DNA from: Streptosporangiaceae bacterium
GTDB lineage: Bacteria; Actinomycetota; Actinomycetes; Streptosporangiales; Streptosporangiaceae
Reading direction: 5' to 3'
NCBI GenBank assembly: GCA_030040815.1
Contig: JASHSZ010000598.1
Location: forward strand, 1-10,034
Length of the DNA stretch: 10,034 nucleotides
Shown: piece by piece, positions 5,457-10,034 of the stretch
Position numbering within the stretch: position 1 is the stretch's first letter
Layout of the letters: each line of letters begins with the position of its first letter
Position numbers and translations under genes: made by a program
Notes under the pieces: model-generated
The model's database searches: none
What the model saw: only the letters and a program-made list of their open reading frames with translations
Told to the model about the DNA's origin: nothing

Positions 5457-6641
5457 ATGGTATTCGCCGATCCGCGGCTTCCGGACGCCTCTGCGTGGGC
5501 GATCGATCCCGGCCTTGCGTACCTCAATCACGGCGGGTTTGGCGCCACGCCAGTCGTCGTCCTGCAGGCACAGCGAGAGTGGCGGACGGCCATGGAGCGC
5601 AACCCGGTCGGGTTCCTCGCGCGAAAGCTGCCGGAACTGCTGGAGTCGGTACGTAGCCGGGTCGCGGCCTTCCTGGGCGGCGATCCCGAGGGTGTGGTGT
5701 TCGTCGACAATGCCACAACCGGCACGCAGACCGTGATCGCACAGGTGCGGCTGGCCGCCCAGGACGAGGTGCTGACCACTGACCACTGTTATCCGGCGAT
5801 CCTGGCGCAACTGCATCGGGCCGTGGGCGTAGCTGGCGCGCACCTGCGCATCGCTCCGGTTCCGTTGCCGGCCGAGAGCACCGCGTCCGTCCGAGACGCG
5901 GTGCTGTCAGGGCTGAGTGTCCGGACCCGGCTGGTGGTAGTCGACCACGTCGCGTCCTGCAGCGGGCTGGTGTTCCCCGTTGAGCAGATCGTTGCCCACT
6001 GCCGCGGCCTGGGCGTTCCGGTGCTGGTCGACGGCGCGCACGCGGCCGGCATGCTCCCCGTTGACCTGGGCAGGCTCGGCGCCGACTTCTGGGTCGGGAA
6101 CATGCACAAGTGGGTATGCGCTCCGAAGGCCTCGGCCGTGCTGCACGCGGGCCCGCAGTGGCGTGACGAGCTGAGGCCGCTGGTGGCCTCGCACGGTGTG
6201 GGTCTTGGCTACCAGGCTGGGTTTGACTGGACCGGCACCCGCGATCCCACCGCCATGCTGGCGGTGCCCGCCGCGCTGGACTTCTTCGACCGGGTCGGCT
6301 GGCCGGCCGTGCGGCAGCGCAACAACGACCTCGCCCGGCGCGGAGCCGAGCTGGTAGCCCGGCGCATCGGCACCAGCTACCCGCACGTCGACGGCCTCGC
6401 CGCGGCGATGCGACTTGTGCCGCTTCCAACGCCGCTGACCGAAGCCCAGGCGAGGGCACTGGAGACTCGGCTGCTGGAAGAGCATGGCGTCGTGGTACCG
6501 GTGACTAGTCATGGCGGCTGGCGGTGGCTGCGCCTGTCGGCCCAGCTCTATAACACGCTTGAGGACTACGAGCGGCTCGCCGGTGCACTGATAAATCTCG
6601 GCCTTCCTATCGCACCTCAAGAGGCCGTTGACGGCGCCTAG
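5457..6641 (+). CDS. Class V aminotransferase-fold PLP enzyme (isopenicillin-N-epimerase-like)
   Basis: This 394-residue cytosolic enzyme is of the fold-type I PLP group often labelled isopenicillin N epimerase or cysteine desulfurase-like. Visible landmarks are the opening YLNHGGFGATP (22-32), the phosphate-binding NATTGTQ (85-91), VDGAHAAGM with Asp192 that contacts the PLP ring nitrogen, and the Schiff-base Lys218 in NMHKWVCAPK. FDWTGTRDPT near 258 is another block of this subfamily. The reaction cannot be read off: relatives include epimerases, C-S lyases and desulfurases. No beta-lactam or ergothioneine genes lie nearby, so neither role is supported. The frame opens 14 codons earlier (5415), but ATG 5457 starts where homologues start and fits the leaderless promoter. 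The alpha/beta hydrolase gene follows after 87 bases, with a possible terminator between. Confidence 0.92.
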   Translation: MVFADPRLPDASAWAIDPGLAYLNHGGFGATPVVVLQAQREWRTAMERNPVGFLARKLPELLESVRSRVAAFLGGDPEGVVFVDNATTGTQTVIAQVRLAAQDEVLTTDHCYPAILAQLHRAVGVAGAHLRIAPVPLPAESTASVRDAVLSGLSVRTRLVVVDHVASCSGLVFPVEQIVAHCRGLGVPVLVDGAHAAGMLPVDLGRLGADFWVGNMHKWVCAPKASAVLHAGPQWRDELRPLVASHGVGLGYQAGFDWTGTRDPTAMLAVPAALDFFDRVGWPAVRQRNNDLARRGAELVARRIGTSYPHVDGLAAAMRLVPLPTPLTEAQARALETRLLEEHGVVVPVTSHGGWRWLRLSAQLYNTLEDYERLAGALINLGLPIAPQEAVDGA

Positions 6642-6678
6642 CGGGTCTGCCACGCTCACCGGAGCTGATACCCGCTAG
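6638..6678 (+). terminator. Inverted repeat over the PLP-enzyme stop codon, possible terminator
   Basis: CTAGCGGGT at 6638-6646, which contains the TAG stop codon, is a perfect reverse complement of ACCCGCTAG at 6670-6678. The 23-base loop contains a second small stem, GCTC/GAGC at 6654-6665. It sits between two plus-strand genes. It lacks a U tract. It could end the first transcript, attenuate read-through into the hydrolase gene, or be a protein-binding site. Confidence 0.45.
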
Positions 6679-6696
6679 AGAGGCGAGTTGAATCTC

Positions 6697-6738
6697 ATGC
6701 ACTCCTGCGCAACGCGGCTCGCAGCCCCATGCCGGTAG
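6697..6738 (+). other. Possible 13-codon upstream reading frame overlapping the hydrolase start
   Basis: ATG 6697 opens MHSCATRLAAPCR and stops at TAG 6736-6738, seven bases past the hydrolase ATG and in another frame. It has no good ribosome binding site: the nearest purine run lies about 14 bases away. It is listed because the hydrolase gene itself has none, so coupled re-initiation is one way to explain its translation. It may equally be a chance frame. Confidence 0.2.
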
Positions 6739-7538
6739 CACACCGCGGCGACACTCAGATCTTCTGGGAGGAGCAGGGGTCGGGCGAGCCACTGCTGCTG
6801 GTGATGGGCCTCGGATGGCCGCGCCAGATGTGGGCCAGGCACCTGCCGGTGCTGACCGAGCGGTTTCGGGTCATCACGTTCGACAACCGTGGCGTGGGCC
6901 AGACAGCGACCACATTGTCGCGGTGGACCCTCTCGGACATGGCCGACGACGCTCTGGCGGTCCTCGATGCGGCCGGCGTGACTCAGGCGCACGTGTACGG
7001 GGCATCGATGGGCGGTGCGATTGCTCAGGTGCTGACCATCGAGCATCCCGAGCGCGTGAGCGCCCTCATTCTGGGTTGTACGGCTACCAGGGTCGCCAGT
7101 CGGCATGTGCCTCCGTGGCCGGTCATTCGTCACGTCGTTCCCGCCCTTCTCGCGGGCCGCCATGCGAGGAGGGTCGCGCTAGCACGGGCGCTGGTATACG
7201 GGTCGGCGACGGACCAGGCTTTGATCACTGAGGACGTCCGGCTGCTCGACTCGCTGCGGCGGCCGGCGGAGGGGATACGGGCCCAGCGCCGGGCCGTGCT
7301 GGATTACGAGGGCTCGCAGCTCCGTCTAGGTTCGGTCCGATCGCCGACGTTGATCATTCACGGATCCGACGACCGAGTGGTCCCAGTTCGCTATGGGGAG
7401 GAGCTGGCGCGGCTGATACCGGGTGCGGACCTGGTCGTGCTGCCTGGAGCAGGTCACATGTACCTCACGGACGCGACTGCGGCCGCAGGTTCCGCCGTGT
7501 TGTCCTTCCTGGCGGCGCATCCGCTCCAGCCGGCATGA
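6729..7538 (+). CDS. Alpha/beta hydrolase
   Basis: This 269-residue protein is a single-domain alpha/beta hydrolase, predicted cytosolic. It shows the oxyanion-hole stretch LLLVMGLGW (22-30), FDNRGVGQT (51-59), the nucleophile elbow with Ser93 in YGASMGG, the acid Asp215 in HGSDDRVVP, and His243 in GAGHMYLTD. The triad is therefore complete and in canonical order. The substrate is not identifiable. The family includes esterases, lactonases, epoxide hydrolases and haloperoxidase-like proteins. ATG 6729 is the only ATG, GTG or TTG start in frame after the upstream stop, and it matches the family start, yet no Shine-Dalgarno sequence precedes it. The gene follows the PLP-enzyme gene on the same strand and converges on serA with an 82-base gap. 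Confidence 0.93.
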   Translation: MPVAHRGDTQIFWEEQGSGEPLLLVMGLGWPRQMWARHLPVLTERFRVITFDNRGVGQTATTLSRWTLSDMADDALAVLDAAGVTQAHVYGASMGGAIAQVLTIEHPERVSALILGCTATRVASRHVPPWPVIRHVVPALLAGRHARRVALARALVYGSATDQALITEDVRLLDSLRRPAEGIRAQRRAVLDYEGSQLRLGSVRSPTLIIHGSDDRVVPVRYGEELARLIPGADLVVLPGAGHMYLTDATAAAGSAVLSFLAAHPLQPA

Positions 7539-7620
7539 CTGTTGAATCTCGGCCGACGCCATAGCCGCGCCCTGGTTCGAGCAGATCGGCTGACGGCTGA
7601 GCGGAGCTTTGCGCCGAAGG

Positions 7621-8817
7621 TCACGACAGAACGCGCAGCTGGACGGTGGGGCTCATGGCCCGCAGCTGCGCCACAACCTCGTCCGGGTAGTCGATGCCGA
7701 TGTCGGTCAGCGCGTAGCCGAGATCGCCGCGGGTACCCAGCAGCTGGGCAACGACGTTAACGCCGTGCGTGGCCAGAACTGAGTTGATCTCGGCCATGAC
7801 GCCGGGCACGTTGTTGTGGAGGTGCGCGAGCCGGTGCGAGCCGGCCGTCGGCGGTAGCACCAGATGCGGCAGGTTCACCGAAAGCGAGCTGGTGCCGTCA
7901 GTGCAGAAATCTGCCAGCTTGGCGCCGACGAACGCGGCGACGTCGGCCTGTGCTTCTTCCGTAGAGCCGCCGATATGCGGAGTCAGGATCACGTTCGGCA
8001 GCCCGCGCAGGACGGACACGAACTTGTCGCCCGCTGATCGAGGCTCGTCAGGGAAGACGTCGACCGCGGCACCGGCGAGGTGGCCGGAGAGCAGATGACG
8101 GCGCAGCGCCTCGTGGTCGACCACGAAGCCCCGGCACAAGTTCAGGAACAGCCCGCGCGGCCGCATCTGACTGAACTCCTTCTCACCGAACAGGGAACTG
8201 TTCGAGGGACGGCCGTCCACGTGCAGGCTCACGACGTCGGACTGCTCCAGGAGCTCGTCCAGGCTGACGCAGCGCCGCGCGTTCCCGAGGGCGAGTTTGT
8301 CGGCTGTGTCGTAGAACACGACCCGCATTCCGAGTGCCTCGCTGACCACCGAGAGCTGCGAGCCGATATTGCCGTATCCGACGATTCCGAGCGTGCGGCC
8401 GCGGACCTCATGGGCCCCTTTGGCCGACTTGTCCCACGCACCGGCGTGCATGGCCCGGTCCTTCTCCGTGAGCCGTCGGGTCAGGGCGATGATCTCGGCC
8501 ATTGTCAGCTCGACCACGCTGCGGGTGTTGGAGTACGGCGCATTAAACACTGCGACGCCGAGCGCCGAGGCCGCTGCAAGGTCGATCTGGTCGGTGCCGA
8601 TGCAGAAGGCCCCGACCGCCAGCAGGTCGGGAGCACCGGCCACGACGGCCGAGCTGAGCCGGGTCTTGGAACGAATGCCAAGCACCGCCACGCCGGGCAG
8701 AGCAGCTGCCAGGTCAGCTTCGCCAAGGGCGGACTTCTGCTGGACGACCTCCAGGCCGGCATCTTCGAGCAGCCGCACGGCATCGGGATGGATGTTCTCC
8801 AGCAGCAGCGCTTTCAC
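7621..8817 (-). CDS. serA: D-3-phosphoglycerate dehydrogenase, short form with ACT domain
   Basis: This 398-residue enzyme oxidises 3-phosphoglycerate to 3-phosphohydroxypyruvate with NAD, the first step of serine synthesis. The substrate-domain block FCIGTDQIDL lies at 71-80, the nucleotide-binding GYGNIG at 147-152, and the catalytic residues are Arg229, Glu258 and His281, spaced exactly as in the E. coli enzyme (240, 269, 292). Residues from about 327 form an ACT domain. His334, Asn336 and Asn354 match the E. coli serine-binding residues His344, Asn346 and Asn364, so feedback inhibition by serine is likely. The protein lacks the intervening ASB domain of the roughly 530-residue mycobacterial type. 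The start is GTG with no Shine-Dalgarno sequence and appears leaderless. It is separated from the upstream DUF899 gene by 248 bases and is probably its own unit. Confidence 0.95.
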   Translation of the reverse strand: MKALLLENIHPDAVRLLEDAGLEVVQQKSALGEADLAAALPGVAVLGIRSKTRLSSAVVAGAPDLLAVGAFCIGTDQIDLAAASALGVAVFNAPYSNTRSVVELTMAEIIALTRRLTEKDRAMHAGAWDKSAKGAHEVRGRTLGIVGYGNIGSQLSVVSEALGMRVVFYDTADKLALGNARRCVSLDELLEQSDVVSLHVDGRPSNSSLFGEKEFSQMRPRGLFLNLCRGFVVDHEALRRHLLSGHLAGAAVDVFPDEPRSAGDKFVSVLRGLPNVILTPHIGGSTEEAQADVAAFVGAKLADFCTDGTSSLSVNLPHLVLPPTAGSHRLAHLHNNVPGVMAEINSVLATHGVNVVAQLLGTRGDLGYALTDIGIDYPDEVVAQLRAMSPTVQLRVLS

Positions 8818-8823
8818 CAGACT

Positions 8824-8829
8824 ACGGTA
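8824..8829 (-). promoter_or_regulatory. Candidate -10 element of a leaderless serA promoter
   Basis: On the minus strand TACCGT fits TANNNT and ends six bases before the GTG start of serA. This is the same arrangement as at the PLP-enzyme gene. The absence of any Shine-Dalgarno sequence supports a leaderless mRNA. No clear -35 is seen; a perfect CCTGGCCAGG palindrome (8847-8856) occupies its expected place. Confidence 0.45.
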
Positions 8830-8846
8830 GCGGGTGCCCTATTTGC

Positions 8847-8886
8847 CCTGGCCAGGCGACCGCCCATCATCGTGACCGGGCGGTCA
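8847..8886. promoter_or_regulatory. Operator-like palindromes upstream of serA
   Basis: Two perfect short palindromes lie in the spacer ahead of serA: CCTGGCCAGG at 8847-8856, and TGACCG-GG-CGGTCA at 8873-8886. The second has the layout of many dimeric repressor sites, especially TetR-type. Relative to the presumed start point, one overlaps the -35 area and the other lies just upstream of it. No regulator gene is nearby, so the binding protein is unknown. GC-rich DNA produces such palindromes by chance more often than average DNA. Confidence 0.35.
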
Positions 8887-9028
8887 GGCCTGGTCCGGGC
8901 CATTCGGGATTGACCCCGCGCCGGCCGCATGGAGAAGTCTTGCCGGCCGGTTCATCGGCTACTGCCACCGTTTCCACCGGGTGACTGAACCGCGCAACGT
9001 GGTCTGAGGCCGGCGGCGTGATCCGTGT

Positions 9029-9048
9029 CGCGCGGCCACGGCCGCGCG
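9029..9048 (-). terminator. GC-rich hairpin, probable terminator of the DUF899 gene
   Basis: CGCGCGGCC at 9029-9037 is a perfect reverse complement of GGCCGCGCG at 9040-9048, with two bases between. The hairpin lies 17 bases past the stop codon of the minus-strand DUF899 gene and well before serA, which is transcribed in the same direction. There is no U tract. Stem strength and position make a terminator the simplest reading. Confidence 0.5.
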
Positions 9049-9065
9049 GCGACGGCCACCGGGAA

Positions 9066-9785
9066 TCAGTCCGAAAAGGTCGGGTCGGCGCCGTGCATCT
9101 TCGCCGCCCGGCCCGTGGGCTCCTCCCAGACCTCCGACCGGCCGAACGCGGTCAGGTCGAGCAGCGAGTACGCGCTGCCGAGCTGATCAGTGCCGCGGGC
9201 GAACGTCGAGTAGGTGTGGTAGACGCGGTCGCGGTGCTTGAGGAAGCAGCTGAAGCCCGGCATTTCCCCCGTGATCGGCTCTGCCTTCCCGTACTGCGGC
9301 TCGTAGTTGTAGACCGCGGGGGCCACCGCTTCATCGAGGGTGACCTGGAAATCGTAGTTGAAGTCACTGCCGTAGGAGGAGTACCAGTCGAACTGCCAGC
9401 CCCGGCTGGCCTTGTAGGCGGCGATCTTGGCGAGCGGTGCGCGGGATACGCCGGCGAACGTCGTGTCCCTGGAGAGCATGTGGCTGAGCGCGGCCGGTGC
9501 CAGCTCGTCGAGGAAGGCCGTACACCCGGGGCAGGCCGCGTCCCAGTCCGGCCCGAACATGATGTGCTCAATGATCAGCTGCCTGCTGTCTCCGAACAGG
9601 TCAGCGAGACTGGCCTTGCCGCCGGGCCCCTCGAAGACGTAGTCCTTGTCGATCTCCACCATCGGCAGCCGCCGCCGGTCGGCATTCAGCGCGTCGCGCT
9701 GCCTCGTCATGGCCTTCTCGCGGGCCAGCAGTTCCTTGCGCGCTACGAGCCACTGCTCCCTGGTGATCACTTCTGGCAAGCTCAC
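9066..9785 (-). CDS. DUF899 family thioredoxin-like protein
   Basis: This 239-residue protein matches the DUF899 group, thioredoxin-fold proteins common in actinomycetes and proteobacteria with no settled function. Family features are seen along the whole length: the N-terminal helix ITREQWLVARKELLAREKAMTRQRDAL (7-33), RRRLPMVEIDKDYVFEG (37-52), HIMFGPDWDAACPGCTAFLDE (74-94) with the CxxC pair Cys85/Cys88, RGWQFDWYSSYGSDFNYDF near 133-151, and the end block VYHTYSTFARGTDQLGSAYSLLDLTAFGR. The CPGC pair suggests thiol redox chemistry, but this has not been shown for most members. The start is GTG with AAGGAG seven bases ahead. It is single-gene in appearance: a hairpin follows it and no close upstream gene is recognisable. 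Confidence 0.94.
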   Translation of the reverse strand: MSLPEVITREQWLVARKELLAREKAMTRQRDALNADRRRLPMVEIDKDYVFEGPGGKASLADLFGDSRQLIIEHIMFGPDWDAACPGCTAFLDELAPAALSHMLSRDTTFAGVSRAPLAKIAAYKASRGWQFDWYSSYGSDFNYDFQVTLDEAVAPAVYNYEPQYGKAEPITGEMPGFSCFLKHRDRVYHTYSTFARGTDQLGSAYSLLDLTAFGRSEVWEEPTGRAAKMHGADPTFSD

Positions 9786-10034
9786 TTGCGGTCTCCTTCG
9801 CTCGGTGTCGCTGCTAGTTATGACGAACCGCGCAGCCCCGAATAGACGGGTAACGGGGTTTCTATTGCGGCGGCGCCCGGAAAGTGACCCGCTGCTCCTA
9901 CCAGAACGCCACGGTGAAGATCGTCAGCGGGCGGTTGGGCCTGCCGTCCGGACCGAAGCAGGGTCACGCGCGGGGGAGCGGGCCGATCCAGCGTTCGCCG
10001 CTAGCGAGGCCATCGCGATGATCTCCCGGGACGG
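9786..10034. other. Gene-poor right edge, possibly the end of a truncated gene
   Basis: About 250 bases carry no confident gene. Positions 9786-9900 are the most AT-containing part and should hold the promoter of the DUF899 gene; CCCCG...CGGGG arms around AATAGACGGGTAA (about 9836-9858) form a weak symmetric element. From 10034 to 9964 the minus strand is open and would end ...LASGERWIGPLPRA before TGA, which could be the C-terminus of a gene beyond the window. Other frames here are also open, so I do not call a gene. Confidence 0.4.

Larger units (their letters stand above)
6687..7550. repeat. 10-bp direct repeat flanking the hydrolase gene
   Basis: GTTGAATCTC occurs at 6687-6696, just before the hydrolase gene, and at 7541-7550, just after its stop codon. 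Both copies are in non-coding DNA and in the same orientation. The copies do not extend beyond 10 bp. Direct repeats around one gene can mark an insertion or deletion event, but nothing else here indicates a mobile element. Confidence 0.35.

Noticed and set aside
5524..6459. A 311-codon minus-strand frame within the PLP-enzyme gene
   Set aside because: The translation is dominated by Arg, Pro and Ala with no domain motifs. The plus strand carries all the conserved PLP-enzyme residues.
5457..6641. Specific naming of the PLP enzyme as isopenicillin N epimerase or ergothioneine lyase EgtE
   Set aside because: No beta-lactam or ergothioneine genes are nearby, and the class V fold alone does not set the reaction.
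8080..8913. A 277-codon plus-strand frame opposite serA
   Set aside because: It is antisense to a gene with a complete catalytic and regulatory residue set. Its translation shows no family features.
8948..8992. CGGTTCA/TGAACCG arms upstream of serA as a possible RNA structure or riboswitch
   Set aside because: The arms are only 7 bp with a 31-base spacer and no further pairing pattern, which is within chance for this base composition. No known riboswitch core is visible.
9018..9845. A 275-codon plus-strand frame opposite the DUF899 gene
   Set aside because: It covers the DUF899 gene on the other strand, begins at the GC-rich hairpin and has no ribosome binding site or motifs.
1..10034. A defence system, biosynthetic cluster, phage or mobile element spanning the window
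   Set aside because: No nuclease, helicase, toxin-antitoxin, synthase, integrase, transposase or repeat array is recognisable. The genes are unrelated metabolic or hypothetical single units.

Overview
The window reads as chromosomal DNA of a high-GC actinobacterium. The coding frames strongly prefer codons ending in G or C, four of the nine genes have preferred GTG starts, and two start sites look leaderless, with an actinobacterial TANNNT -10 six bases before the start codon. The protein families are also common in actinomycetes. I cannot name the genus. No tRNA, rRNA, CRISPR array, insertion sequence, phage or conjugation module is visible.

Layout from left to right. Positions 1-382 hold no intact gene, only what looks like the broken start of a HAD-type hydrolase (minus strand), a short imperfect direct repeat, and a strong palindrome that probably ends the next gene. 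Positions 383-2482 (minus) encode a cytosolic prolyl oligopeptidase. Positions 2653-3405 (minus) encode a 250-residue papain-fold-like protein of unknown role. A 380-base divergent spacer with a 12-bp hairpin follows. Positions 3786-4583 (plus) encode an FMN-binding, pyridoxamine-phosphate-oxidase-like protein, which overlaps tail to tail by 8 bp with a hotdog acyl-CoA thioesterase (4576-4986, minus). That gene forms a likely two-gene operon with a small cysteine-rich, zinc-ribbon-like protein (5020-5379, minus). Divergent from it, a class V aminotransferase-fold PLP enzyme (5457-6641, plus) is followed by an alpha/beta hydrolase (6729-7538, plus). These converge on serA (7621-8817, minus), a short E. 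coli-type 3-phosphoglycerate dehydrogenase with its ACT domain. A DUF899 thioredoxin-like protein (9066-9785, minus) and about 250 bases with no confident gene close the window.

The genes do not add up to one pathway. SerA is the only enzyme with a firm biochemical assignment (first step of serine synthesis). The others are single-gene units of peptide, thioester, flavin and PLP chemistry, separated by hairpins that look like terminators without U tracts. I found no convincing new multi-gene system. The points most worth a second look are the papain-like orphan lacking the usual Asn/Asp, the Cys-rich protein coupled to the thioesterase, the symmetric element in the 3406-3785 spacer, the operator-like palindromes upstream of serA, the leaderless starts, and the missing ribosome-binding site of the hydrolase gene, whose start is overlapped by a 13-codon reading frame.
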